A stretch of 64,000 nt of DNA from Bradyrhizobium guangxiense (GTDB lineage: Bacteria > Pseudomonadota > Alphaproteobacteria > Rhizobiales > Xanthobacteraceae): contig NZ_CP022219.1 of assembly GCF_004114915.1 (NCBI RefSeq), positions 2,634,501 to 2,698,500 on the forward strand, read 5' to 3'. The notes beneath the pieces were generated by a model. It was given only the letters and a program-made list of their open reading frames with translations, had not been told where the DNA came from and ran no database searches. Positions within the stretch are counted from its first letter, which is position 1; every line of letters begins with the position of its first letter. Shown piece by piece: positions 9,028-18,948 of the stretch. Made by a program: the position numbers and the translations under genes.

Positions 9028-10550
9028 GCGACAGGGACAAGCCGGTCAATCCTTTCGGTCGGGGCGAACGGACGATCATTCGTCCCAACCCTGGCGGAAA
9101 GTTGCCGCCGGCGCCGACCCCTCAACCTCCGGCGGGCGAGTTACCTGCGGCACGTCCGGCTTATTCGCCATCGCCCGTACCGTCTCGCGACACGCCGGCA
9201 CCGCCATCATCCTTTTCTCCCGTCCCGCAGGGCGCAAGTTACGCCGCCCCGCCTGTCAGCCATCCGACCGAGGAATGGATCTCGACGCCTGCGCAAAACC
9301 AGGCGCCGCAGCCCATATTGCCGCCCGGACCGCCGCTGCGCGTCGACGATCTGGTCGCGCCAAATGCCAATCCGGTGATGCGCGCGGCGGGCCCATTGCT
9401 CCAATTGCTCGGCCGCTTGCGGGTGGCGCTCATGCGTGCGTCGTTCGCGAGCCTGATGGAGCAGGTCGCCGACGCTATCAAGTTCTTCGAAAAGGATATC
9501 CGTTCAGCGGGCATATCCGAGTATCAGGCCAACACCGCGAAATATATTCTGTGCGCCACCGCCGACGATATCGTGCAGCACATCCCGACCGAGGAACGCC
9601 ACGTCTGGACGCAGTATTCGATGTTGAGCCGGTTCTTCGGCGAACGGGTCGGTGGGGTGCGCTTCTTCGAGATCCTCGATCATTTGAAAGTTGATCCCTT
9701 GGTCAACTATCCGGTGCTCGAACTTCAGCACGCCTGCCTGGCGCTCGGCTTCCAGGGCATTCACCGAACGTCGGCAGGCGGACTCGCCAACCTGCAGCTG
9801 ATCCAGCGGAACCTCTACGAATTGCTGCGCCGGGTCCGTCCGAAAACGATGAGCGACCTGTCGCCCAACTGGCGCGGGCAGGCGCTGGCGGGGCGCCGGC
9901 AGCGTTTGCGTGTTCCCGTCTGGCTGGTCGCGGCCGTGGCTGCAGCGCTGCTGACCGGGTCCTATTTCGTCCTGCGGACGCTCTTGGCCGGCCGGGCGGA
10001 GAATGCTGCCGAGGTCGCGCACGCACTCCATCCGGACGGTCCGATCGAGCTCAAGCGGCGGGGCGTCGCCCCTCCGCCACCGCCGCCACCTCCGCCGCCA
10101 CCCGATCGCATCACCCAGTTGCAGCGCATCCGAAACGCCCTGGCGAAGGAGAACACCGCCTGCGCCATGACGGCCGACCAGACCGCGAGCTTCATCGTCA
10201 TCAGGGTCTGCGACCTGGCGTTGTTTGCCTCGGGTCAAGCCACCATCCTCGACGGCTTCAAGCCGGTCGCGCTCCGCGTCGCGGCAACGCTCGACAAGGA
10301 GCCGGGGCGCCTCCGGGTCGTAGGCCACACCGACAGTTCGCCGATCCGCACGGTCCGCTTCCCGTCGAATTTCGAGTTGTCGGTCGAGCGCGCCAAGGCG
10401 GTGGCCGCCGCGCTCAAGCCTGGCCTGACCGACGGTTCGCGCGTCGACATCGAGGGCAAGGGAGCCGATGCGCCGATCGCCAGCAACACGACACCGGAGG
10501 GGCGCGCCAAGAACCGGCGCGTCGAGATCTTTATCGAACGCAGTGAATAG
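9024..10550 (+). CDS. tssL: T6SS membrane protein TssL with C-terminal OmpA domain
   Basis: TssL (DotU/IcmH family) forms the inner-membrane complex with TssM. The start is ATG 9024, overlapping the tssK stop. The product has a disordered proline-rich N-terminus, a DotU cytoplasmic domain (about residues 110-265, with YILCATADDIVQHIP), one membrane helix near residues 297-318 (WLVAAVAAALLTGSYFVL), a run of eleven prolines near residue 350, and an OmpA-type peptidoglycan-binding domain from about 390 with VVGHTDSSPIR and NRRVEIFIE. This is therefore an extended TssL that anchors the machine to the cell wall by itself. Confidence 0.95.
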   Translation: MSDRDKPVNPFGRGERTIIRPNPGGKLPPAPTPQPPAGELPAARPAYSPSPVPSRDTPAPPSSFSPVPQGASYAAPPVSHPTEEWISTPAQNQAPQPILPPGPPLRVDDLVAPNANPVMRAAGPLLQLLGRLRVALMRASFASLMEQVADAIKFFEKDIRSAGISEYQANTAKYILCATADDIVQHIPTEERHVWTQYSMLSRFFGERVGGVRFFEILDHLKVDPLVNYPVLELQHACLALGFQGIHRTSAGGLANLQLIQRNLYELLRRVRPKTMSDLSPNWRGQALAGRRQRLRVPVWLVAAVAAALLTGSYFVLRTLLAGRAENAAEVAHALHPDGPIELKRRGVAPPPPPPPPPPPDRITQLQRIRNALAKENTACAMTADQTASFIVIRVCDLALFASGQATILDGFKPVALRVAATLDKEPGRLRVVGHTDSSPIRTVRFPSNFELSVERAKAVAAALKPGLTDGSRVDIEGKGADAPIASNTTPEGRAKNRRVEIFIERSE

Positions 10551-10593
10551 GCCGACACCGCGAGCTCTCGCGGTTTGCGACAGGTACGGTTAG

Positions 10594-13500
10594 ATGCTTG
10601 CCAAGGACATTATCCGCATCATTCTCTATGGGGTCGGGCTCAGCTCTCTCGGAGCGGTGATCTATTTCGCCGGCCCTTTCATCGCGTTCGGCGATTGGCG
10701 GCCACTGGAGAACCATATCGTCCGCCAGATCGCTATTCTGCTGCTGACCGCGGCCGTGGCAGCTGTCGTCGGCCTCAATCTCTTCAAGCGGCGCAAGAAT
10801 GCCAAAGAGATCGCCGACGGTATCGCCGGTGCGGATCAGCCAGTCAGCGACGAGCCGGTGCTCAAGGAGCGCATGAGGGATGCGCTCGCGACGCTGAAGA
10901 CCGCCAGTGGCAACAAGTCGGGCTATCTCTACGATATCCCCTGGTACGTCATCATCGGTCCACCCGGCGCCGGCAAGACCACGGCGCTGGTCAATTCCGG
11001 CCTGAAATTTCCGCTCGCGCGTGGAGCGACGCCTGCGGCCATCGCCGGGGTCGGCGGTACCCGCTATTGCGATTGGTGGTTTACCGAGGAAGCCGTGCTG
11101 ATCGATACTGCCGGCCGCTACACCACTCAGGATTCCAACAGCAAGGCCGACAAGGATAGCTGGCTGGCCTTCCTGGACATCCTGAAGAAGAGCCGGTCTC
11201 GCCAGCCGATCAATGGCGTCCTCGTCGCCATCAGTATCGAAGACATACTGACACTGCCGAAGCAGGAGCTCGCACTTCACGCCGATGCCATCAGGATGCG
11301 TCTGCTCGAATTGCACCAGAGGCTCAAGGTCAGCTTCCCGGTCTATGCGCTCTTTACCAAGGCCGATCTCGTCGCCGGATTCACCGAATATTTCGCCTAC
11401 CTCGGCGAGGCCGGCCGCCGTCAGGTCTGGGGTGCCACGTTCCAGACCGCCGACAAGACCCAAAATCTGGTGGGACAGATCCCCGTCGAGTTCGACCATC
11501 TGCTGGAGCGGCTGAGCGAGGAAACGCTCGATCGTCTGCAGGACGAGCCGACGCCGCAGCATCGTGTCCAATTGTTCGGTTTCCCAGCGCAGATGGCGCG
11601 GCTCAAGCCCCAGATCCACGACTTCCTCAACCAGATCTTCGAGCCGACGCGCTATCACGTCAATGCGAATCTGCGCGGGTTCTACTTCACGTCGGGCACA
11701 CAGCAAGGCACGCCGATCGACCAATTGATCGGGTCGTTGGCGCGTACGTTCGGCGCGGAGGAGGTTGGCTCCGGATCCTATTCCGGCACGGGCAAGAGCT
11801 ACTTCCTGGCAGATCTGATTTCCAAGGTGATCATCGGCGAGGCCGATTGGGTCTCGACCGACCGTGCCGCGGTACGCCGTGCGCTGATCATGAAGACCGC
11901 GGCGCTGTCCTTGATCGGACTGATCTCGATCGGGCTGATCGCCGCGTGGCTGACGAGCTACAAGCGCAATTCTGATTTGATCGAGCAGAGCCTGCAGGCG
12001 GACAGTGAGTATGCGGCCGCCGGAGCGCCCGTTATCAAAGAGACGCTGATCGCCGATCGCGATCTCGACAAGGTGCTGCCTCTGCTCTACCGGTTGCGCA
12101 ATGCACCGGCAGGCTATGCATCGCGCAACGAGTCGGTGCCTCTGTCGGCACGCTATGGACTCAGTCAGCACGCCCGGCTGCTCTCCCCTGCGAAGGCAGC
12201 CTACCATACGGCGCTCGAGCGCATGTTCCGGCCGCGCCTTCTCTATCGCCTGGAGGAGCAGCTCAACGCGCGGATCAACGAGCCGGCCTTCGTTTACGAG
12301 GCGCTGAAGGTCTACCTGATGCTTGGTGGCCTGCAGGCGCCGGATCGCGAGCTGATCCGCTCATGGATGCAGCGTGACTGGGCTGACAACCTCTATCCCG
12401 GTGCGACGAACGCGGAAGGGCGACGTCTGCTCGACGAGAACCTCGTTGCGATGTTCGACCTCGAGACCGAGCAGCCGCCGCTGGTTGAGCTCGATGGCCG
12501 ATTGATCAAGCAGGCCCAGAGCTCGCTGGCGCGCCTCAGCGTCTCGCAACGTGCCTACGAATTCTTGAAGTCGGAGGCGCGTGCGTCCTCGGCTGGCGAC
12601 TGGATCGCCAGCCGGCGCGGTGGTCCGGACATGGCTGTCGTGTTCGAATCCACGACCGGACAACCGCTCGATGCCCTGCGTGTGCCCGAGTTCTTCACCT
12701 ATTACGGCTTCCATCAGAAGTTCGTGGCACGGTTGCCCGGATTGTCGGAGCGAATGAAGCGGGAGCGCTGGGTTTTGGGTGATGCCGGTCAGCAGTCGGC
12801 CGTGGACCAGCAATATGACAACCTGACGGGCGATCTGCTCAGCATCTATTCCAACGAGTTCGTGACGACCTGGCGAACAGCACTTGGGAGCCTGCGTCTG
12901 AAGAAGTTGCTCGCCGACAAGCCCAAATACGAGGTGCTGCGCGCGCTTTCCGCGCCGACCTCACCGATGCGGCAGATATTGGAATCGGTTCGCGACGAAA
13001 CGACGCTGACAAAGGAACGCCCGAAGACGGTGGCGAATTCCGCGGCACCTGCGGCCGCTGCCGTTCCACCGGCCCCGGCACTCTTCACCAATGCCCAGGA
13101 TGGTCCCATGGGCGCGACGATTGAGGCTCAGTTCAAACCCTACCACGCCGTGCTCGAAGGCGAGAGCACTCGCCGGCCGATCGACTCGACCATCGCCAAC
13201 CTGAACGACATCGCACAGAACCTGACGCTGATGGTCGAAAATCCGCAACTGACGGCGCAGGCGACCGCCGCGCTTCAGTCCCAGGTCGCGGCCCTTCGCA
13301 ACAATGCCTCGCGCATGCCTCCGCCGTTCTCCGACATGTTGCGAGCGGCGGCTGCCGAATTCGAGGGGAGCATCGCGGCCTCGACCGCGGGGCAGATCCT
13401 GCAGACGCTACGGGATCAGGTGACGCCCGCCTGCCAACAGACGGTCACCAACCGCTATCCGTTCGTCCGGAGCAGCAACCAGGAGGTTCCGCTCGCCGAC

Positions 13501-14142
13501 TTCGCCAAAGTATTCAGCCCGAACGGGATCATGGATAAATTCTTTGCGCAGTATCTCGCCCCCTACGCCGACACGTCTCGGTCGGAGTGGGTCTGGCGGA
13601 AGGAAAGTCCCGTCGGACGGTCATTTTCTCCGGATACGCTCAAGCAATTTCAGAATGCCGCCTATATCCGTGATGCCTTCTTTCAGACAGGCGGCGCCGT
13701 GCCGGCGGTATCGTTCGCAATCCGGCCGCCCGGTTCAGCCGGACCGGGCGTGACCGTCAAGACCGAGATCGGCGGTACCACGATCGCGGGACCGACCAGT
13801 CCCGGACCGGCCACGTCATCCTTGTTTGGCGGCCCGCAACCTGCGCCTGCGCCGCAGCCGCAGAGCAACGCGCCGACGACGGTTTTGTGGCCCGGTCCGT
13901 CGCCGCGAACGGCGATTTCCGTGAGCAACGACACGGGTCCGCCTTCCGTGCTCGAGCGAACCGGTCCCTGGTCGTTGTTCCGGATGCTGGAAGCAGGTTC
14001 ACTGGTGGCGAAGGCGGAGACGGCCAGCGCGACGTTCATCGTCGCCGGGCGCGAGCTGAACTATCAGATCTCGACCGGATCATTGCGCAATCCGCTGAAC
14101 ATGTCAGTGCTCCGCGAGTTTCGTTGCCCGACGGGAATATGA
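10594..14142 (+). CDS. tssM: T6SS inner-membrane protein TssM (IcmF)
   Basis: TssM (IcmF/VasK) spans the envelope and recruits the baseplate with TssL. The 1182-residue product has two N-terminal membrane helices (within about residues 3-70), a cytoplasmic NTPase-like domain with an intact Walker A, GPPGAGKTT, at residues 122-130, and a third helix near 435-455 (SLIGLISIGLIAAWL). A large periplasmic region follows with the IcmF-related and C-terminal domains. A proline/glutamine-rich insert lies near residues 1080-1100. Its stop overlaps the tagF start (ATGA). Length and order are normal for the family. Confidence 0.96.
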   Translation: MLAKDIIRIILYGVGLSSLGAVIYFAGPFIAFGDWRPLENHIVRQIAILLLTAAVAAVVGLNLFKRRKNAKEIADGIAGADQPVSDEPVLKERMRDALATLKTASGNKSGYLYDIPWYVIIGPPGAGKTTALVNSGLKFPLARGATPAAIAGVGGTRYCDWWFTEEAVLIDTAGRYTTQDSNSKADKDSWLAFLDILKKSRSRQPINGVLVAISIEDILTLPKQELALHADAIRMRLLELHQRLKVSFPVYALFTKADLVAGFTEYFAYLGEAGRRQVWGATFQTADKTQNLVGQIPVEFDHLLERLSEETLDRLQDEPTPQHRVQLFGFPAQMARLKPQIHDFLNQIFEPTRYHVNANLRGFYFTSGTQQGTPIDQLIGSLARTFGAEEVGSGSYSGTGKSYFLADLISKVIIGEADWVSTDRAAVRRALIMKTAALSLIGLISIGLIAAWLTSYKRNSDLIEQSLQADSEYAAAGAPVIKETLIADRDLDKVLPLLYRLRNAPAGYASRNESVPLSARYGLSQHARLLSPAKAAYHTALERMFRPRLLYRLEEQLNARINEPAFVYEALKVYLMLGGLQAPDRELIRSWMQRDWADNLYPGATNAEGRRLLDENLVAMFDLETEQPPLVELDGRLIKQAQSSLARLSVSQRAYEFLKSEARASSAGDWIASRRGGPDMAVVFESTTGQPLDALRVPEFFTYYGFHQKFVARLPGLSERMKRERWVLGDAGQQSAVDQQYDNLTGDLLSIYSNEFVTTWRTALGSLRLKKLLADKPKYEVLRALSAPTSPMRQILESVRDETTLTKERPKTVANSAAPAAAAVPPAPALFTNAQDGPMGATIEAQFKPYHAVLEGESTRRPIDSTIANLNDIAQNLTLMVENPQLTAQATAALQSQVAALRNNASRMPPPFSDMLRAAAAEFEGSIAASTAGQILQTLRDQVTPACQQTVTNRYPFVRSSNQEVPLADFAKVFSPNGIMDKFFAQYLAPYADTSRSEWVWRKESPVGRSFSPDTLKQFQNAAYIRDAFFQTGGAVPAVSFAIRPPGSAGPGVTVKTEIGGTTIAGPTSPGPATSSLFGGPQPAPAPQPQSNAPTTVLWPGPSPRTAISVSNDTGPPSVLERTGPWSLFRMLEAGSLVAKAETASATFIVAGRELNYQISTGSLRNPLNMSVLREFRCPTGI

Positions 14143-14840
14143 CGATGCGTTGCGGTTTATTCGGCAAGATCGGAGCAAAACGCGACTTTATCGCAATCGC
14201 GACCCCGCGCAGCTTCCTTGAAGCATGGGAGCCCTGGCTGCAGGCTGCGCTGTCCGCAAGTCGCCACCGACTGGGCTCGGATTGGCGGCAGGCCTTCGTT
14301 ACCGCACCGGTTTGGCGGTTTTGGCTCGGCGCAACGATCTGCGGTAGCTCGGTCACAGGGGCGATCATGCCATCGCTCGACGGGGTCGGGCGGTACTATC
14401 CATTGACGCTGCATGCAGTCGCGCGCGAAGGAGAGATGTTGCCCCCACCGAACATCGATCCGCAGGATGAATGGTTCGGGCAAGCGGAGGCGTTTCTGCT
14501 TTCGACTCTGGATCAGGCCGCAACCTTTGAGCAGATATCCGATGCACTGGATCGTCTTGAGGCGCCGCGATTGCGAGAGGCGGCGGCCTGCGACCCATCG
14601 ATCACGTCGCTTGGTACCGGCGCAGTGGCAAGTGGTGCGGCGGCCGATGCATTCGCGGGAACGTTTGCTGCACTTTGCACCGCCGCGCCGGAAGTCTACG
14701 CCGCGGCCAGCTTCTGGTGGACGGCCGGAGGCGAGGGATTTCCGTCAATGGCGCTGAGCTACCGCGGATTGCCGGATCCATTTCACTACGCGATGCTGTT
14801 GACCGGCGATCTTGCCTCGGCTGGCCCGGGGACGGGATGA
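14139..14840 (+). CDS. tagF: T6SS accessory protein TagF
   Basis: TagF proteins repress T6SS post-translationally, in part by binding Fha, and act against the PpkA pathway in species where they have been studied. The 233-residue product starts MTMRCGLFGKIGAKRDFI and contains GAIMPSLDGVGRYYPLTL, the GKxPxxxDF-like and SxDxxGRxxPL-type signatures of the DUF2094 family. The ATG at 14139 overlaps the tssM stop. It is followed after 6 bases by pppA. In some bacteria TagF is fused to PppA; here they are separate adjacent genes. Confidence 0.9.
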   Translation: MTMRCGLFGKIGAKRDFIAIATPRSFLEAWEPWLQAALSASRHRLGSDWRQAFVTAPVWRFWLGATICGSSVTGAIMPSLDGVGRYYPLTLHAVAREGEMLPPPNIDPQDEWFGQAEAFLLSTLDQAATFEQISDALDRLEAPRLREAAACDPSITSLGTGAVASGAAADAFAGTFAALCTAAPEVYAAASFWWTAGGEGFPSMALSYRGLPDPFHYAMLLTGDLASAGPGTG

Positions 14841-14846
14841 CGCGCG

Positions 14847-15707
14847 ATGACACACGTCCCAACCTTATTCGATGTCGGTAGCGTCACTCACGCCGGACGC
14901 GTGCGAGAGCGTAACGAAGATTCATTCCTGGTACGTACAGACGTCGGCCTCTGGGCTGTGGCCGACGGGATGGGCGGTCACGAGGCCGGTGATCTCGCCA
15001 GCCGCATTGTGGTGCAGTCGCTTGACGCGATCGGAACGCTCGAGTCCGCCGCCGATCTGCTGGCGGAATGCGAGGTGCGGCTGTTCAGCGCAAACCAGCA
15101 GATCCTGGCGCTCAGCCAAGAGCGACAGGGGGCCACGGTCGGGACCACGGCGGCGGTTCTGCTCGTTCGCGACGGTTACTATGCCTGTGTATGGGCAGGC
15201 GACAGCCGGGTCTATCTGATCAGCCGCGGGATCATCAACCAGGTGTCGCACGATCATAGCGAACTGGAGGAACTCATCGCCGAAGGCGCGCTGTCGCGTG
15301 AAGACGTGAAGGATTGGCCGAACAACGCCATTACGCGCGCTGTCGGCGTCGCCGACGATCCGGAGTTTGAGGTGGTGACCGGCCCGGCCGCGCCGGAAGA
15401 CATCTTCGTGATCTGCAGCGATGGCTTGACGAAGCACGTGCAGGACGAGGAGATCCTGCAGCATGCGGCGACACGGCGCGCACAGGCGGCGTGCGATGAC
15501 ATGCTCGCGCTGGCTCTCGACCGCGGCGGCCTTGACAACGTGACGATCGTAATTGTGCGGCTGCTCGCGCCACAATCACGTGAGCCAACAAGAACGCCGC
15601 TCGATTGGAAGCCACAATCATGCCCCCGAACGATCCGTTCCGATCGTCCTACAGAGGCGTGCCGACCGGCACCCGCCTCAACGGCATCTACGAGATCGAA
15701 GCGGTGA
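14847..15707 (+). CDS. pppA: T6SS PP2C-type protein phosphatase PppA
   Basis: PppA removes the phosphate that PpkA adds to Fha, and so switches T6SS assembly off. The product shows PP2C motifs in order: RVRERNEDSFLV (metal ligand Asp), WAVADGMGGHEAG (the DGMGGH metal motif), GTTAAVLL, WAGDSRVYL, CSDGLTKHV and GGLDNVTIVIV. The catalytic domain ends near residue 242. The last 45 residues do not look like family sequence, and their second half lies inside the overlap with ppkA, where the bases are read in another frame. It shares about 88 bases with ppkA. Confidence 0.93.
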   Translation: MTHVPTLFDVGSVTHAGRVRERNEDSFLVRTDVGLWAVADGMGGHEAGDLASRIVVQSLDAIGTLESAADLLAECEVRLFSANQQILALSQERQGATVGTTAAVLLVRDGYYACVWAGDSRVYLISRGIINQVSHDHSELEELIAEGALSREDVKDWPNNAITRAVGVADDPEFEVVTGPAAPEDIFVICSDGLTKHVQDEEILQHAATRRAQAACDDMLALALDRGGLDNVTIVIVRLLAPQSREPTRTPLDWKPQSCPRTIRSDRPTEACRPAPASTASTRSKR

Positions 15708-17425
15708 TCGGCGCCGGCGGCATGGGTGAAGTCTATAAATGCCGCGAGATCCAGACCGGATCGCCTGTTGCGGTTAAAATGCTGCTGCCCGATATGGTCG
15801 AGAATGAAGCCGCTCTCGCGCTGTTCCGTCGGGAGGCTGCCGCGCTCCACAATCTGCCGCACGACGCCATCGTTCGCTATTTCCTGTTCACGGTGGAACC
15901 GGTGTTGCAGCGACCGTATCTCGCGATGGAGTTCGTGAACGGCCGCTCCCTCTCGAGCATGCTCGAGGACGGACCGTTGACCCTCGAGGCGCTGATCAAG
16001 CTGATGCAGCGCGTCGCATCGGGCCTGCATGCTGCCCATGAGCACGGCATCATCCATCGCGACGTTTCGCCGGACAATATCATTGTGCCGCTCGACGACG
16101 TCAGGCGGGCCAAGCTCATCGATTTCGGCATCGCCCGATCGACCCAGATGGGGGACAAGACCATTATCGGCTCCGGCTTTGCCGGAAAGGACAATTACGC
16201 ATCGCCGGAACAGGTCGGACTCTACGGCAACGAGGTCACTGCCAAATCCGATGTCTACAGCCTCGGGCTCGTCCTGTTCCACGCGCTGACCGGGCAGAAG
16301 CTCGACATGGGCGGCAGCCAATTTCAACTGGTGGAGAAGCGCCGGCGCGTACCCGATCTGGGAGCGGTGGACATGCGCATCCGGCCCTTGCTGGAACGAA
16401 TGCTGCAGCCTGATCCGGCATTGCGTCCGAGCATGGCGGAGGTCGCGAATTGGGCGCTGGCTGGTTCGGCTGAGCCATCACCCGCGCCATTGTACGGATT
16501 TGATCCCCTGTCGCGCCCGGAAGGCAGGGCGCCGGCGCGGCAGGACGGGACGCCGCCATCGGCGTGGAAACGAGGTCTCTGGCGCGGGGCTGGCGTGGCG
16601 GCGGTCTTGCTCCTGCTTTGGGGAGGAGGATGGGCCTTCTACAAGCTGATCTGGTCGGGGCCGGGCGCAACCGTGTTGCCGCCACCTCCGAAGCTTGCTG
16701 CAGGAATGGGGCCGCCGAAGGCCGAGCCGGCTGCCTCGCAGGCGGGACGCCAGGAGTCGGTCACGCTGCCGGTGTCGCCGACGGCAACGCCGTCTCCAAC
16801 ACCCGATAGGGCCGGGCGAACCGATCGCATCCGCAAATATGTGGCGCAATATTCCGGCGGCGACTGCTTCTTCATCCTGCCGGTCGCCGTAAGCCAGAAT
16901 GCTGCCGTCATCGAAGGCTTCGGGGCCTCCACCGCCCCGTTCGACACTTTCGACAAGGCGTTCCGGCGTGAACAAGGCTTTGAACCTTCGGTCGGCGTCA
17001 GGCAGGTGACCCCTGCGCAATGCCCCGCCGTCAAGTTCTTGAGCGAGGTCGGGAGCGATCAGGCGCGAGCGCCGCGGATCAACCTGTCGGCGACAGAGCT
17101 GAAGGCCGGGGAAACCCTCAACGGTACCATCGAGAACTTCGCCAACCGCGTCGTGGAACTGCTGATGGTGTCAGATCGCGGCGAGGTCCAGAGCCTGAGC
17201 TATCTTTTGAAACCGGGCATCGACTCGCTTTCGTTTGCGCTCCCGCCGGCACGCGGGAGCGGGCCGCAGCTGCTGTTGGTGGTCGCGACCCCGCAGGTCC
17301 TGGATTCCCTGCGTCAACCGAAGCCGATCGCTGCCGACACATTCTTCCTACAGGCGCTCAGCGAATCTCAGCGCAACAAGGTAGCCATCACCGCAGCCGC
17401 ACGTTACGTGCTGCTCACGAACTGA
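15620..17425 (+). CDS. ppkA: T6SS Ser/Thr protein kinase PpkA with periplasmic tail
   Basis: PpkA is a membrane-spanning Hanks-type kinase that phosphorylates Fha to activate T6SS. The start is ATG 15620 (TTG 15605 also in frame). The kinase domain is complete: glycine loop GAGGMGEVYK at 31-40, Lys53, HRDVSPDN with Asp148 and Asn153, and DFG at 168-170. One membrane helix lies near residues 320-345 (VAAVLLLLWGGGWAFYKL). A periplasmic tail of about 230 residues follows, with two regions: one around GGDCFFILPVAVSQ and one with RVVELLMVSDRGEVQSLSY, which resembles DUF4384 of the neighbouring genes. It ends the T6SS core unit and is convergent with the DUF4424 gene. Confidence 0.93.
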   Translation: MPPNDPFRSSYRGVPTGTRLNGIYEIEAVIGAGGMGEVYKCREIQTGSPVAVKMLLPDMVENEAALALFRREAAALHNLPHDAIVRYFLFTVEPVLQRPYLAMEFVNGRSLSSMLEDGPLTLEALIKLMQRVASGLHAAHEHGIIHRDVSPDNIIVPLDDVRRAKLIDFGIARSTQMGDKTIIGSGFAGKDNYASPEQVGLYGNEVTAKSDVYSLGLVLFHALTGQKLDMGGSQFQLVEKRRRVPDLGAVDMRIRPLLERMLQPDPALRPSMAEVANWALAGSAEPSPAPLYGFDPLSRPEGRAPARQDGTPPSAWKRGLWRGAGVAAVLLLLWGGGWAFYKLIWSGPGATVLPPPPKLAAGMGPPKAEPAASQAGRQESVTLPVSPTATPSPTPDRAGRTDRIRKYVAQYSGGDCFFILPVAVSQNAAVIEGFGASTAPFDTFDKAFRREQGFEPSVGVRQVTPAQCPAVKFLSEVGSDQARAPRINLSATELKAGETLNGTIENFANRVVELLMVSDRGEVQSLSYLLKPGIDSLSFALPPARGSGPQLLLVVATPQVLDSLRQPKPIAADTFFLQALSESQRNKVAITAAARYVLLTN

Positions 17426-17434
17426 TCGGCACGC

Positions 17435-18475
17435 TCAAAACGTTCCGATGACCAGGATCTTCAGATCGGCATCCGGCTTGAAATCGGTCGAGGTATATTC
17501 AAGCGTGCCGCCGGTGGAGGAAGCCTTCAGCCGCCCAGGACAGAAGCTCACCAGACGGTCGCTGCCCCCTGGATCGATCGTCAGCTTGAACGATCGGATC
17601 GGGCCCGCCCAATTCGCTCCGGTTTTCAGCACATATGATATGCGTCGTTCCTGCAGCTTGCTGGTGTTGGCCTGGTTGCTGCCTGCGCGCTTGTCGAGTT
17701 CTGCAAGGAATGCGTCCTGAATGCAGTACTCTTTCCGGTAGCGCTGAACCTCCTGACTGAGAGCGCTGCTGCGACGCAGGCCAGAGCGTAGGATGGTGTC
17801 CGGACTGGAGCCGACGCTCGGCCGATACTGGTGCTCAACGGTGACGGTGTTGGCGGCCGGAAACACCTGCTGACGGACCGCCGAGGTCTTGACGACCCAG
17901 CCGGGCACATATTGCTGGCGACCGTTGTCACTCCTCCCGGCAGGCAGCAGGAGTCCGTCGTCCACGAGCCGAGTTCGGGTCGCCTCGGGCAGCTCAGCCA
18001 CTCGAATCTCACGGTCGCCGATCGGCAACAGCGGCAGTTTTAGTTCACGCAGCAAGGCGCTGACATCCTTGTTGCCGACCATGGCCCGCTGATCAATGTT
18101 CAGTGGCGTCGAGTTGCCGTCGATCTTGGTCGTGAAGTCGACGAAGTTGACGGGATCATTCGACGGCAGGGCAATGTTCTCGGATTCCGAGAGGTCGATG
18201 TCGGGCAGCGGAAAGGCGACGGTCAGTGTGATCGGCTTGGCGGGGACATTGGTGAACTGGTAGCGAACGTTGACGCTGTCGAGTGCGATACGAAGGTCCT
18301 CGCTCGCCATGGTCACGTTACTGGTGCGCACGAATTGAAGCCCGCCGATGGACAATTCCGCGGCTGAATCGTTGGCTCGGGCCGGCCACACCGTCGCAGC
18401 CAACAACGCCAACCCCAAAGCCGATATTCGGGAGGACGGTTGGGCAGGGGAGGCGTTCACCATGCTTGTCTCCAT
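17435..18475 (-). CDS. Exported DUF4424-like protein
   Basis: The product looks like the DUF4424 family of secreted beta-rich proteins, function unknown. A Sec signal peptide is visible near the start (hydrophobic core ALGLALLAATVWPARA), so the protein should be periplasmic. I see sequence typical of the family: FPLPDIDLSESENIALP in the first third and FKLTIDPGGSDRLVSFCPG in the last. I favour ATG 18475 or 18463 because an upstream start would place about 33 basic residues before the signal peptide. The stop lies 9 bases from the convergent ppkA stop. Its presence directly behind PpkA suggests an envelope role in this T6SS (inference). Confidence 0.75.
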   Translation of the reverse strand: METSMVNASPAQPSSRISALGLALLAATVWPARANDSAAELSIGGLQFVRTSNVTMASEDLRIALDSVNVRYQFTNVPAKPITLTVAFPLPDIDLSESENIALPSNDPVNFVDFTTKIDGNSTPLNIDQRAMVGNKDVSALLRELKLPLLPIGDREIRVAELPEATRTRLVDDGLLLPAGRSDNGRQQYVPGWVVKTSAVRQQVFPAANTVTVEHQYRPSVGSSPDTILRSGLRRSSALSQEVQRYRKEYCIQDAFLAELDKRAGSNQANTSKLQERRISYVLKTGANWAGPIRSFKLTIDPGGSDRLVSFCPGRLKASSTGGTLEYTSTDFKPDADLKILVIGTF

Positions 18476-18513
18476 GTGGCGGCGCAACATATGTCGGTTG
18501 CGCCCGGTGTGCC

Positions 18514-18804
18514 TCATTCGATCGGCTGATAGAGATCGCCCCACTCGGATTTCCAGACCCCTTCCGGGTCGCACACCACCACCGCGAGCTTCAAATCGTT
18601 CGCCAGTCGGATCGCGCCACGAAAGGCGTCCTGCGCCGGCAACTGAGCACTGGTCTGGTCGGTGGTCAGTCGTCCCCCGCTCGCTGCTGCCGGCAGCACG
18701 ATTGATCCGGAAGCACCGTCATGGTCGCGCTTGAGGACCAGCGTGATTGCGTCGGACTGGACTTCATTCACTTGCTCAAATCTGTTCCGGGCCATGGTTT
18801 GCAC
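18514..18804 (-). CDS. Small conserved protein of unknown function
   Basis: A 96-residue acidic, soluble protein; I do not recognise the family. The sequence reads as real coding sequence: LRVLK-type beta strands alternate with polar loops, and the end, AIRLANDLKLAVVVCDPEGV followed by WKSEWGDLYQP, looks structured. A second start, ATG at residue 4 (MARNRF), is possible. It lies 38 bases upstream of the DUF4424 gene on the same strand, so the two are probably co-transcribed. No signal peptide is seen. Confidence 0.6.
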   Translation of the reverse strand: MQTMARNRFEQVNEVQSDAITLVLKRDHDGASGSIVLPAAASGGRLTTDQTSAQLPAQDAFRGAIRLANDLKLAVVVCDPEGVWKSEWGDLYQPIE

Positions 18805-18948
18805 CGCAAGCTGAAGAGGGTTAGGACGATCACCGTCCAGTGATGGATTGAACGCGATCGAGATTGCTCACCACCAATTGAAGCGCCGCGTTTCCGGCAC
18901 CTGGGATTAGTCGATCTGACGCGGCGATCGGTTCGGGGTACATTGAAC

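Noticed and set aside
10531..12207. 558-codon minus-strand frame opposite tssL/tssM
   Set aside because: Shadow frame of tssM; composition is Arg/Asp-rich without motif.
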